Assembly: GCF_027595985.1 (NCBI RefSeq)
Contig: NC_073313.1
Location: forward strand, 113,840,552-113,904,551
Origin: Sorex araneus
Taxonomy: Eukaryota; Chordata; Mammalia; Eulipotyphla; Soricidae
Length of the DNA: 64,000 bases
Direction of reading: 5' to 3'
Shown here: positions 21,730-32,414 of the stretch, piece after piece
Numbering within the stretch: position 1 is the stretch's first letter
Layout: each line of letters starts with the position of its first letter
The notes under the pieces: model-generated
What the model was told of the DNA's origin: nothing
The model's database searches: none
What the model saw: the letters and a program-made list of their open reading frames with translations, nothing else
Translations under genes and position numbers: made by a program

Positions 21730-21922
21730 ATTTTTTTCTTTTTTTTGCGGGGAGGGCAGTTGGGGCGACATCTGGCAGTTCTCAGGGATTATTCCTGGCT
21801 CTGTGCTCAGGAATTAATCCTGGCAGTGCTTGGCAGACCATATGGGAGGCTGAGGATCAAAATTGGGTCGGCTGCATGCAAAGCAAGCATCCCACCCCAT
21901 GTACTATTTCTCTGGCCTATTA
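21730..21922 (-). mobile_element. Diverged shrew SINE
   Basis: Top strand: CAGGGATTATTCCTGGCTC, CAGACCATATGGGAGGC, GGTCGGCTGCATGCAAAGCA, ending CTATTTCTCTGGCC. This is reverse-complement SINE with a T-rich left end. Confidence 0.75.
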
Positions 21923-22325
21923 CTGTACTATTTCTCGTTTAGAAAAACGAATTTCTTTAAACAAAATTATTTTACTTCATTGTTTTTCTCCTTCTTTAAT
22001 TCTTTTTTTGTGAGGTAAAGTAATGGAACTGGAAAAGCTTAGATAGAATTTAGGACTGAATGACTTTCCTGCTAAGTGCAATTTCTCTCTTCATCTTGTG
22101 TTCCATGGCTCCCCATGAAATTGGGTGCCAGAAATTATTTATCATGCCAAGTAGAACAATTGTGCATTATCACAACTGCCTTGTGAGGCTGGTGACATAT
22201 AAAGTCCACACTGTGCACTAGGTCATAACAGATTTTCATCAATCCTAAAATTACCTAGGAATTTCCCCAAATGACTGAAGTGGATATGAAGGGAAGTAGT
22301 AACAGTTGAGCCAAAGTAATAGACT
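21923..22325. other. No gene or recognisable repeat
   Basis: Nothing identifiable on either strand. Confidence 0.4.
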
Positions 22326-22580
22326 CAATTTTTATTATTGCATCACTGTGAGATACACAATTACAAAGCTGTTCATGGTTGGGTTTCAGTCATATCATGT
22401 CCCAACACCTATGTCTCCACCATTGCACATTTACCACAACCAATGTCTCAAGTTTTCCTACTGCCACCTTCCTCCCCTTACCCCCAGGTTGCCTCTATGG
22501 GAGGCACTTTCCTTCTTTTTCTCTCTCCTTTTGGGCATTACGGTTTTCAATACAGGTACTGAGAGATTACATGTTTGTTA
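22326..22580 (-). mobile_element. L1 3' end
   Basis: Reverse-complement L1 3' UTR: ATTGCATCACTGTGAGATAC, TCCACCATTGCACATTTACC, TTTTGGGCATTACGG and ACAGGTACTGAGAG. Confidence 0.8.
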
Positions 22581-22599
22581 TTTGTTTTTTAAAAGAATT

Positions 22600-22745
22600 A
22601 TTTTATTTTTATAAAGTAGTTCACAGCATTGGATTGCATTTAATATTCAGATACCAATCCCACCACCATTACACATTCTCACCATCATATTTTGGGTGTT
22701 TCCATCCTCCCAAACCCTGCCCCAAAGCAGACTCAAAATAATTTA
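22600..22745 (-). mobile_element. Older L1/HAL1-type 3' end
   Basis: GCATTGGATTGCATTTAATA, ACCAATCCCACCACCATTAC and CACCATCATATTTTGGG resemble 36580-36795 and, more weakly, 15535-15620. The T-rich left edge suggests a minus-strand A tail. Confidence 0.45.
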
Positions 22746-22895
22746 TTTTGTACTGTTTATTGTGAATAAACCACTGAAAATGCTCCAAAAAACTTTCCTT
22801 AGAGGAGAGTGTGTAAAGATTGTTGTATTTCACCCAGGGGCTATTAAGCCCTTCTATAAGAGATTACTCATATCTTGTTAAGAATTGAGCCTTGT

Positions 22896-22945
22896 GTACG
22901 TATATATATATATATATGTATATATACGTATATACACATACATGT
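22896..22945. repeat. (TA)n-rich microsatellite
   Basis: TA run interrupted by GTATATA and CGTATA variants. Confidence 0.9.
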
Positions 22946-22989
22946 ATCTGTAAAAATATATTTCCCCCTAAGATTTGTTACCTTCTATT

Positions 22990-23650
22990 TCAAACCCCAT
23001 CAAATGTGGTGCGCTACTCTTGGAGTATAAATGGTGTGACATATGATATGTCGCAGACACGCAGTTCAGGAATAGGTTCACTCATGGGTGAGGCTCGGCC
23101 CAAGCTTGTGGAGAACAGCTGTGAGCATGGCAGCAGTTGAGTTCTGGAGGTTTTCAGCTGCCAGGCCTGGGTCCCTTGAGGCAGGGAGTGGCCTCACCCG
23201 CCACCCTCCAGGATGCCCTGAATCAAGCAGCCTAAAGTAGAGTCTGGTGGCATAGCTATGGTACGTCGTTTTATGCTCTCTTTAGAGAGAGAAGGACAAA
23301 GAGTCTCTGGATCATGATCGCTGATGAGATTATCTGGCACCAGCCAGAGGTGGCTTGTGGGCATGACTGCCAAGATGCCAGAAAAAGGGGGACCTGGGGG
23401 GAGGTCATTTATTCCAGGTTCCTTTGTTTTCAGTCACAAGTCCCACATACCTGGGTTTTCTGTGGATTCACTTGTGGGCGAGGCTCAGCCAGAGTGTGTG
23501 GAGAGCGGCAGTGAGTATGACAGCCGTTGATTTCTGAAGACTTTTGGCTGCTGGGGCTGGGACCTTGGGGCAGGGAGAGGCCTCACATTCCCCCCTTTCT
23601 GGGATGCCCCGAATGAAGCAGCCTGGAGTCCTGTTTGTTCCTTTTTGAGG
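22990..23650 (-). mobile_element. 5' region of long RTE-associated element, two tandem units
   Basis: Two diverged units about 393 bp apart each contain TTCACT(C/T)(A/G)TGGG followed by GAGGCTCRGCC, GAGCATGGCAGCAG-like and GGCTGCCAGG/GGCTGCTGGG motifs. The same block forms the 5' part of 29158-29660 and of 58274-58910. Here the RTE tail is absent, so orientation is inferred from those relatives. Confidence 0.55.
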
Positions 23651-24491
23651 CTGTCATCCCTTCCCTGCCCACATCCATAAGGCACTTAGGAAACCCTAAT
23701 TCTGGTGAACATCATCTTTCTACCCACAAAGAATGTAACTACACATTTAAACTAAAAAATTTCCATGCATCAAAACAAACTAATGTGAAAGAGCCTATTG
23801 TTATAGGTGACTTGGGTGAAGTGGGAAGTAAGAGAGGTAGCCTCAAGAAAACAGTGCTTCCACCTCATTATCCATCTTGCCACTTAACCATCTGGGGAAT
23901 GCATCTTGGGTGGGATAAGACTGTAAAGGTCTACTATGAACACCTATATGGCATGAATGCTAGTGTCCCACCAGTTCACCAGTCCCACAAGGTAGCTTCC
24001 AAGTTCTCAGGGAGCAATGAACTCAGGCTGAAGTGAGAAATTGTTCTTTGGAGGAAAGTCACTCCTAACCTCTGCCCAGGTTTTCCAGAAATGTTCCCTA
24101 CCCTTACAATAAAGAATTTCAGGTTACAAGTCAGTGAAGTAATACAGGCTTATCTAAATACATTGACTTAGTGAAATCTGAGGGAGATGGAAAAGCTTGG
24201 GGCTCAAGATAGGGTATGGATTTCTCCAGAGTGAAGAGAGTCAAGAACACTTCCCAAATCGATGGACAATGCATGTCATAAAGTAAGTACTTATCTCCCT
24301 GAAATGCAGGCCACTTCCCTAGAATGGGGAAATCGGCATCTTTTTATGCTCATTTTAGCCAAACTGCCTCCCAAAGTCTGTTGCTAGGATGGCTTCCAAG
24401 AGGTGAGCTTGGAGCTGTTGATCCTTTTTTCATATTCTTAGCATGGTCTTTATTCTTAGCATGGGTGGAACCTCTCATCAAGGGAGTCAGT
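23651..24491. other. Unassigned, containing one copy of a diverged repeat pair
   Basis: No gene. Positions about 23850-24125 resemble 25080-25378 (shared AGAAATTGTTCTTT, GGAAAGT, CAGATTG/CAGAAAT and GAATTTCAG words). The first copy ends in ACAATAAAG, a polyadenylation-like signal, which would suit an LTR or another retroelement end. Confidence 0.4.
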
Positions 24492-24673
24492 AATTGGAAC
24501 TGTTGCGACAGCACAGCGTGTATGGCGTTTTTCTTGCACGCGGCAGACCCAGGTTCAATTCCCAGCATTCCATATGGTCCCCTGAGCACCCCCAGGAGTG
24601 ATTCCTGAGTGCATGAGCCAGGAGTAGAACCTGTGCATCACCGGGTGTGACCCAAAAGAGCAAATAAAAAGGG
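24492..24673 (+). mobile_element. Shrew SINE
   Basis: ACAGCACAGCGTGTATGGCG head, B-box-like GGTTCAATTCCC, CATATGGTCCCCTGAGCACC core. GGGAGTCAGT flanks it at 24482-24491 and 24674-24683. Confidence 0.9.
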
Positions 24674-24683
24674 GGGAGTCAGT

Positions 24684-25385
24684 GATGCTGGAGGCTTGGA
24701 AATCTGCATCTCAATGGATTTCCCATCTTCCTACCCTCAGATGGGTGCTATGTTTCAAAGTTCATCATGCCTTTGGGCTAGTTTAGATTCCAGGCAGTAT
24801 TTTACTCCTAATATACATAACCAGGTCCCTATCTATCTCTTTAACTGCAATTTTATAGAATGGGAATGGGAGAAAGTATTTATATGTCAGATACTGAAAA
24901 ATTAACCTCTTATGCAATAGATTTATTGAATAAATTATGAATATTGACATTCAAATTATGTAAAGAACTCCAAAAACAAAAGTAACTGGGGTGATAGGAA
25001 GAAGATAAGAAAATTAAAATTGCATGTGGCAGGAATGAAGTGGGAAGATATTAAGCAGTACTTCTGCCTCTTGGTTGACCCGCCTCAATCACCTTGTGGA
25101 AATTCCTGATATGGTTAGGACTGGTAAAGTCTGCAACTAGCACACATGGCACAGAAAGCTCCCATCCCACCAGCACCATGAGGCAACATCAACCTGTGCC
25201 TGAATTTCACTTATTCTACATGGCAGTGGAACTGGACCCTGCAATCTGAGTCCTCAGGAAGCTATAGATTCAGCCTGAAGCAAGAAATTGTTCTTTACAG
25301 GAAAGTGAAAGTCAATATTAACATTGGCACAAGTGTTCCAGATTGCCTTCCCTCACAAAAATGAATTTCAGCTAAAATAATAAAA
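24684..25385. other. Unassigned, containing the second copy of the repeat pair
   Basis: No gene. Positions 25080-25378 are the diverged partner of 23850-24125. Confidence 0.4.
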
Positions 25386-25397
25386 CAAAAGAGTTTT

Positions 25398-26165
25398 CTT
25401 TTTTTATTGAATCACCTTGAGATACAGTTACAAAGCTTTCATGACTGAGCTTCAGTCATACAATGATTGAATACCCATCCCAACGCCAGCATGTAGTTTC
25501 CACCAACAGCGTCCCCAGTATCCCTCCTGCCACCTCCAACCCCTCTCATCCCCTGCCTCTGTGGCAGACACCTTCGTTACTCTCTCTCAACTTTTGGGCA
25601 TCATGGTTTGCAATACAGATACTGAGAGGCCATCATGTTTGGTCCTTTGTCTACTTACAGCACAAATATCCCATCCTGAGTGATCCTTCCAACCATCATT
25701 GATTTAGTGGTCCCTTCTCCATCCCAATTGCCTTCTCCCCTAGCACAAGAGGCAGGCTTTCAAACCATGAAGGGATCCTTCTGACCCTTGTCTCTATTGT
25801 TGTTGGGTGTTAGTCTCATATTATTTCATTATACGTTCCACAAATGAGTGCAGTAATTCTATGTATGTCCCTCTCTTTCGGACTCATTTCACTTATGTCC
25901 ATCCACTTTTAAGCAAATTTCATGACCATCTTTTCTAACAGCTGCATAGTATTCCATTGTGTAGATGTACCATAGCTTCTTTAACCAGTCATATGTTCTC
26001 AGGTACTCAGGTTTTTTCCAGATTCTGGCTATTGTGAACAGTGCTGCAATAAACAGACAAATGCAGATGTCATTTCTACTGTGCTTTTTTGCATCCCTGG
26101 GATATATTTCCATAAATCATATTGATGGGTCATATTTCTAATTTTTTGAGGAATGTCCATATTGT
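25398..26165 (-). mobile_element. L1 3' end with ORF2 C-terminal codons
   Basis: The left part is reverse-complement L1 3' UTR. From 25889 to 26113 the minus strand is open and reads words such as FIAALFTIARIWK and YTMEYYAAVRKDG of the ORF2 C-terminus. The duplication CAAAA(G/T)AGTTTT is at 25386-25397 and 26166-26177. Confidence 0.88.
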
Positions 26166-26177
26166 CAAAATAGTTTT

Positions 26178-26726
26178 ATTGAAAGATAGTTAGAGAGATA
26201 TGAGAGGAGAGAGAGACTTGTGGTCAAGAGAGAACATGGGCTTCTCCCAAGGTAACAGGCAGAGAATGGCTTCTGGGATTTACATTCAATTTCTCCAAAA
26301 TGTCTTGGGCTGGATTTTTCTCCATGCATAAAAATTAGTCTGGGAGTAACCACAGGGAAAGCTTTAGAATCTTGTTAGTACTTTCACGTTATTAACAGGA
26401 CCTTTAGATTCTTCTGTAAGCTTCTCCTTTTCTGAATCTTCCCTTCTCTGATGGTGCCTCCATTTGTCTATTTAGTTAGTGACTCATTTTCTCCAATAAG
26501 CTCAGGATTTGCATCTCAAATTAAAGTGCTCCTGATGCCTTTGGGAACTGAGGATAAAGGCAATTTCTTCTTAAGTTTTGTATTTTTCAAAAGATCATTA
26601 CTCAGGCTTCGCATCTCTCTGCCTGGAACATAAGAAAAATTTGTTCAGAATTCTCCATAATCAAAGCAAAGTCTAGATGGAAATTGGATTCAATAAATAA
26701 TCCTGTCTGAGTCTCCATTTAAAAAG
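26178..26726. other. No gene; possible LTR-like repeat
   Basis: It contains GAGAACATGGGCTTCTCC (26230-26247), which recurs in similar form at 57298-57313 and 58091-58106. The rest is unassigned. Confidence 0.3.
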
Positions 26727-26734
26727 ATCACAGG

Positions 26735-27286
26735 AGCTTTCCGCTGCTGCACAAGCATGATCCCAGAGGCCAACTAAACTACTTTGGACACCAGCAGCTT
26801 GCAGAAATGCCTCTAGACTGCGAACTGAGCCACTGCCCCATGCGGAGCCAGGGGGGAAGGGTTTCTCTCTCTCTCGGCTTTTCCATTTTATGAGCTCCAC
26901 AAAAGGGAAGTAAAAGCTTGCAGTGATGAATTTCAGGCAGAATTTTCCCTGGACTTTATACAGAAATCCAAAACCGCGCAGCCGCAACAGCTGCCGTGCG
27001 ACCTCATATCTCTTAATTGTCAGCAATGTGAAATGGTTCCTTTTAGCAGGTCTGACTTTGGGGGGAAACTCCAAACAATAATAGTGAGTTTTTTGTGAAA
27101 TATTGAAGGTAATCAAAGTAAAGTGAAAACTATCAGCTACACAGGCAGGGGGTGGGGGTGGGGTGGAAGGAGGTATACGGGAGCTCCTGTTGGTGGAAAA
27201 TGTCCACTGGGGATGGGATGGGTGTTGAGCATTGTATAATGGAGACTTAGACTGAAAACTTTGTAATTGTGATTCAATAAAAAAAA
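26735..27286 (+). mobile_element. Composite L1-tailed element, older copy
   Basis: It shares GCATGATCCCAGAG, CAGCAGCTT..GCAGAAAT, ACTTTATACAGAAATCC and AAAACCGCGCAGCCGC with 4168-5772 and 60676-61621. It ends in GGGGGTGGGGGTGGGG and GTGATTCAATAAAAA. ATCACAGG is at 26727-26734 and 27287-27294. The GC hairpin is decayed but partly still paired. Confidence 0.72.
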
Positions 27287-27475
27287 ATCACAGGATTGCC
27301 AAACAGCAGCCTAGAAGAGAAGTCTGCAATATTCAATCTTTCCCTTGTAAGTCTGGACAGTTTGGAGATATAGCCTGTCAGATATCTACAACATAATAAG
27401 GTGCATGGAATTTGTCCCAGGGAAAGAGGGGGTGTTAGGTTGAAATCCAGCACCAATCTTAAAATTCTAGTCCTA

Positions 27476-27675
27476 GGGCTGGAGCGATAGCACAGCGGGT
27501 AGGGCGTTTGCCTTGCACGTGGCCGACTCGGGTTCAACTCCCAGCATCCCATATGGTCCTCTGAGCACCGCCAGGAGTAATTCCTGAGTGCAGAGCCAGG
27601 AGTAACCCCTGCGCATTGCTGGGTGTGACCCAAAAAGCAAAACAAAACAAAACAAAACAAAACAAAAACCCAACA
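27476..27675 (+). mobile_element. Shrew SINE, young, (AAAAC)n tail
   Basis: Near-consensus SINE (GGCTGGAGCGATAGCACAGC, CCCATATGGTCCTCTGAGCA) with an AAAAC-repeat tail. ATTCTA(G/C)TCCTA is at 27464-27475 and 27676-27687. Confidence 0.93.
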
Positions 27676-27795
27676 ATTCTACTCCTAAAATGGAATAGAA
27701 AGAAAGAGAACTAGAAAATATATGCACATCTGAATCTGATACAGGTAGCCCCTTGAAAGTTTCCTGGGAGATGCCATATTTGATTTCTTCTAATT

Positions 27796-27945
27796 TTTTG
27801 TTTCTGGGTCACACTTAGCATTGCTCAGCGCTTCTCAGAGATCACTCTGACAGGACTCAAGGTATAATATTGAGTGCAGGCATCAAACCTAGGTGGGCCA
27901 CGTGAAAGGCAGATCCCTCACCTGCTATACAATCTCTCCAAACAA
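27796..27945 (-). mobile_element. Old SINE
   Basis: Top strand: TTCTGGGTCACACTTAGCAT, AGAGATCACTCTGACAGG and CATCAAACCTAGGTGGGCC. Confidence 0.6.
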
Positions 27946-27954
27946 TATATGTGA

Positions 27955-28395
27955 GGCCACTATTACCATGATAACAAAAATAGTGACATCATACACAAAA
28001 GTAAACTACAGAGTAATACCGCTGATAAATATCAAAATACCCAACAAAACTGAACTGAAATAAATCAACAGTACACTAAAACGGCATATCATGACCAAAT
28101 GGGATTTATTCCAGGGATTACAGATTGGTTGAGCATGCACAAATCAATTAATTTGACATGCCACATAAACAAAAATGAAAAGCTAAACATATATGATCAT
28201 TTCAGTAGTTGCAAAGAAAGCTTAACAAGATTCAATATCTGCTTATTATTTTATAATAAATGTTCAACACAATAGAAATAGGAGCTTAATATAGTAAAGG
28301 CCATACACACAACCCATAAACACATAGTAAAATCCATATACACAAAACTAATGCAGTCAACAGGAAAAGCTTAAAGCTTTTGTTTAAGATCAGGA
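27955..28395 (+). pseudogene. L1 ORF2 reverse transcriptase fragment
   Basis: On the + strand, CATGACCAAATGGGATTTAT, then TATGATCATTTCAGTAGTTG and ATCAGGAACAAGAAAAG follow the classic order of L1 ORF2 between fingers and palm (HDQ.GFIPG, then the DAEKAFD segment, then RSGTRQG). Frames are broken. Confidence 0.65.
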
Positions 28396-28500
28396 ACAAG
28401 AAAAGTGATCAGGGATCACTCCTGGTTATTTTTAGGAAAATATAAGTAGTGCCAGAGATTGAACTTCGGTTAACTGTATGGAAGGCTTTAAGCATTGTGA
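28395..28500 (-). mobile_element. Old SINE fragment
   Basis: Top strand: CAGGGATCACTCCTGG and GTGCCAGAGATTGAACTTCG. Confidence 0.5.
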
Positions 28501-28849
28501 TATTTCTATAGAGTTCTTTCATTATTTTAGGTCATTTTTACCTGTGTTACCTGAAATTTCATTGTGGTTTTGATTTTCACTTCCCAAATGGAATTTGAGC
28601 AGTTTTGTAAAGCTACCCACGGCAAAGGTAATTGGGAACCATTGTTAACTCCACCCTCAGTCCCATTTCTTCTATGTCCTCCTGTTGAAAACCTCTAAAA
28701 TCTCTCAAATCTCTTTCAGTTCTTCGGCAAGAATGTCTGGTGAATGGGCTCACTTAGGAAAAGAAAGCAAATCTCTGTGTTAATTTAGGGAGCTCACCAT
28801 TATACGTAATAGTTTTTTCAAAAATATCATTCTTTTTCATTGAAGATAA
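28501..28849. other. No gene; short L1-like phrase
   Basis: TTTCATTGTGGTTTTGATTT at 28557-28576 resembles a minus-strand L1 ORF2 phrase. Nothing else is recognised. Confidence 0.3.
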
Positions 28850-29157
28850 ACTGTGTGTACACAGAAAGCTATTCATGATTGCCTTTCAGTCATACAATGT
28901 TCCAATACCCATCCCTTCACCAGTGTACATTTCCCATCACACCAATGTCTCCAGTTTCCCTCCCATCCCTATCCCCAAACCTGCATCTATAGCAGGTAAT
29001 TTTCTTCTCTCTCTCTCTCCTCTATCTCTCTCTCTCTCGCCCCCCCTCCTTCTCTCTCTCTTTCCTTTTTGGCATTATGGTTTGCAACAATACAGGTACT
29101 AAAAGATATCATTTTTGTTCCTTTACCTACTTTCAACACAGAGTTCTTCTCCAGAGT
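28850..29157 (-). mobile_element. L1 3' end, left part (split by 29158-29660)
   Basis: Reverse-complement L1 3' UTR with a long CT-rich stretch (29008-29068). The right part resumes at 29668-29805 (TCATTGTCAAAGTGGTCCCT, AACTGCCCTCTCCCC), so another element was inserted into it. Confidence 0.8.
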
Positions 29158-29660
29158 TATCACTGTATCACTGTATCACTGTCATCCAATTGTTCAACGA
29201 TTCACTCGAGCGGAGGCCAGTAACATACATATCAGCCCTGAGATTTTAGCAGCCTCTCCTTACTTGTCTTTGACAACGATTGGAGGCTCTTTCAGGGTCA
29301 GGAGAATGAGGCCTGTTATTGTTACTGTTTTTGGCATATCGAATATGCCCCAGGGAGCTTGCTAGGCTCTGCTGTGTGGGGTCAATAATCTTGATAGCTT
29401 GCCGACTCTCCGAGAGGCATATAGATATCGATATTGATATTGATATCAATATATTTCCCTCTATGATTTTATGGAAAATGGGTAGAGAGTGTCTTATGAC
29501 GCAGCTGCCCCGTCCAGGAATATGTTCACTCATGTGTGAGGCTCGGTCGAGCATGTGGAAAGCGGTCTGTAGCGTGGCAGAGGTTGGATAGTGGAGGTCG
29601 GCTGCCAGGGTTGGGTCCCTTGGGGTGGGGAGGGTTCTCACCCGCCCCACTCTGGGGCGC
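29158..29660 (-). mobile_element. Long tRNA-less element with RTE-type 3' end
   Basis: It sits in an L1 3' UTR with CCAGAGT at 29151-29157 and 29661-29667. On the minus strand it starts with the 5' block shared with 22990-23650 and passes through GGCATATTCGATATGCCAAA. It then reads CTCATTCTCCTGACCC and ends CCGCTCGAGTGAATCG, then GATGACAGTGATACAGTGAT. There is no tRNA head. At about 500 bp it has no ORF of note, so it must be non-autonomous. Confidence 0.85.
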
Positions 29661-29667
29661 CCAGAGT

Positions 29668-29805
29668 GATCATTTCCAAGTATCATTGTCAAAGTGGTCC
29701 CTTCTCTATCCTAACTGCCCTCTCCCCTAATCATTTGAGACAAGTTGGAACTATGGGCCTGTCATCCTGGATCTTGTTTCTACTGTCTTTGGGGTAAAAT
29801 AGCAT
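29668..29805 (-). mobile_element. L1 3' end, right part
   Basis: Continuation of the L1 of 28850-29157 after the inserted element. Confidence 0.75.
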
Positions 29806-30545
29806 TCTTTTGACTTTGAAAAACTTGCTCCTCGACTCAGTGCCTACCCAGGAAAAATCAGTTCAAAGGAAGTCATAAACAGAGCTTACTCCTTCCAGTT
29901 GTTCTCCAGGCTCTGCTTTCCAAAAAGGAAGAGACTTTCTAGCTCTTTGGCCTCTGGGGTGTTGCTGCGAGAGAAGCCTTTATTAGTTGGATTACTCCAG
30001 TAGCTGTCTCATTTGCTTTCCAGTTTGCAGCTGTCCTGTGATTTGTTTATTTGAATCTCAGCCTCAGAACTGACTTGCCTTTGTTTCCAGGCCAAGCCTG
30101 CACTAGTCAGAGTGAGAAAGTTCAGTCACATTGTTCAACTTAAACACAATGTGGTAGAAAAACATGAACTTCAAGATTCAAGAACCAAGTTTAGATTTTC
30201 CAAAGTAAATACCTTTCTCTGCTTCTATCTTTATTTCTTTCTGGGTCTGGTTGTTTCCTTAGCCTCATCTTTGCTCAGAAATTTTCCTGAGGTGATTTAA
30301 TAACTGTGATGTATTTTTTCTATGAGGAAATGTAAATTAAAAACTCATTGGCTCCCTTTATACATTTACTGTCATGCTGAGGTCAGGGCTTTAATAATAG
30401 CAATATAATTGCTATTATACTAATCCATTCATAATGCTTTATAGGTCTCAAGTATGCTTTGGTCATGTATACTAGTGCATAGATTTGTTTATACATTCTG
30501 TTTTATGTACTTGTACATTATTTACTTGTAAATAACAAATCATAT
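29806..30545. other. No gene or recognisable repeat
   Basis: Mixed-composition single-copy-looking sequence without a splice-flanked open frame that I can support. Confidence 0.4.
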
Positions 30546-30650
30546 GACATCGAATGAGTAATATTTATCCCCATTTAACCATTGATAAATCTGATGTCCA
30601 AGAAGTTAAATGATTTGCCTAGCTTGATGGTAAAGCTAAAACCCAACAGG
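30546..30650 (-). mobile_element. MIR-like fragment
   Basis: TTATCCCCATTTAAC, GAAGTTAAATGATTTGCCTA and GATGGTAAAGCTAAAACCCA on the top strand follow the reverse complement of the MIR core. It is an ancient pan-mammalian SINE. Confidence 0.55.
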
Positions 30651-32414
30651 TTTTGGGGAGGTTTTTTTGTCTGTTTCTGAGGGGGGTTTTGTTGTTGTTG
30701 TTGTTGTTGCAGAGAGTCATACTGCCATCACCTCCTCATGTTTTTAGAAATGCAGAGATGTTGCTTATGACAAAATAGATTCAGCCTGTAAGCAAGAGTG
30801 GTTGTGTGAAGTATGAAATACACATACATTGGAGAGTAAAGAACCTCTTTCTGTGGTTTCCTGGGTAACCTCTTCCAATGGTTGCCCAGGTTGCACAGAG
30901 GAGTCCCTTGGGGATAAGCTGCTTTGGGGCCTTCCAGCTCCCTTGTGTCAGCTCCTGTTTTTACACAGTCAGATGACTAGACCTGAGATAGCACCATTTA
31001 AAGGAGAAACATCACCCCTAGCATCAGCTCTGGCACCTGGAGTGCAGATGTGGAGTCTTAATCTGAGCCCTTCTTACCAGCTGTTTTTCGTTACTGTTAG
31101 TCTACATGCTCCTTGAGTGTTTTCCTTCAGTCACTGATGAGAAAGTCAGCCTCAGCAACATATTCTGGTTCATAAATATTTTTAAAGCATCCAGGCTTAC
31201 CTTAAACAAGTCAACAGCAAAATTGTGAAGTAAGTCCCTATGACATGCCTTTTTTCCCCAGTAGGTGGTCCACGACAGCGTCTGCTTCCTCGGATTTCTC
31301 TCTGCTCCCTGAGTCTGCTTTACTTCTGTTCAGGCTGATATGTGAGCTAGATCTTCTTGGGCTCTTCTGCTTGTCCTGGCACTTATCTACACATCTAAGT
31401 TGTCTGAATGTGACTTTATAAAGTGTTGGTGATTGGCAAGGGTTACTTATGATGTTTAAAGATACCAGGTCTTAAAAGACTTCTCTACTGATTAGAACTC
31501 TAGACATTGATGGTAAGGAGATTGTTTTTGAAAGCTGACTTCTGCAGTATTATTATTTAATAAATACAAGCTAATCAAAATGGTTTATTGTTCAGTGTTT
31601 TCAAAGAATAGCAAAACATTTGTAAGACCGTTCTTAATGTTTGATTGCCTTTTATGCTACAGAAAAACAGGGAGTTATATCTAAAGACAAATATATTTGA
31701 GACAGTGCATTCCCTCCAAAAACATAGCTTTTAGGATGTACTTAACATGGCATATCTATGAGCTTAAGAGTATTGTTTTTAAATTTCTTTCTATAAGTGA
31801 AATGAAAAAAGATAAAATAAACAGATTATAAGAAATTCCAATGATATTACAGTGCTATCATATAATATTGACATTGTTTGGATTATGGTTCAAGTAATCT
31901 AGGAAAAAATTATGAGCTAATGGGGGATATAAACATGGATCAAACATTGATGATGATAAAAGTAGTGGTTAGAGGTATTATAGTTATACATGTTTTCTTA
32001 ATTGCATATGTTTTAAAGATATATATTGTAATCTTTACAAATGAAAATGAAAGTTTGGAAGAAATACAAAGATTTCTTTTGAATGTGGGATGTCACTGGA
32101 AATTTGGTGGTGTGTGTAGTAAGCCTGATACACAGAAGGAAGGGTAAAGTTATATCTTTAAAATTCTAAAATATTATAAACCGGTGATAAATTACAAATG
32201 TATTTTTAAAATAAAATTGAGTATATGTGTACGGTATATTGATGTTATATGCCATCTGGTTCGAGTCTAGATAAAACAATATTGACCATGAATTGATAAT
32301 TGATAAGATTGGAAAATGGCTACATGGGGATTCATTATATTGTCTTGTATTTGTCTGAACACTTTGTGGATTTCTTTGCAACACAGGAACTTTGTTAAAA
32401 TTTAATTTCAATAG
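30651..32414. other. No gene or recognisable repeat
   Basis: It contains a short (GTT)n run near 30690-30710. A few short open frames (30829-31116, 31878-32147) show no domain, start context or splice support. Confidence 0.4.

Noticed and set aside
29158-29660. Plus-strand open frames (29319-29591, 29246-29692) as a novel small gene
   Set aside because: They lie across the RTE-tailed element and its L1 host site; no independent coding evidence.
30829-31116. 95-codon open frame as an exon
   Set aside because: No domain, no supported splice sites and no similarity that I recognise; length is within chance for this composition.
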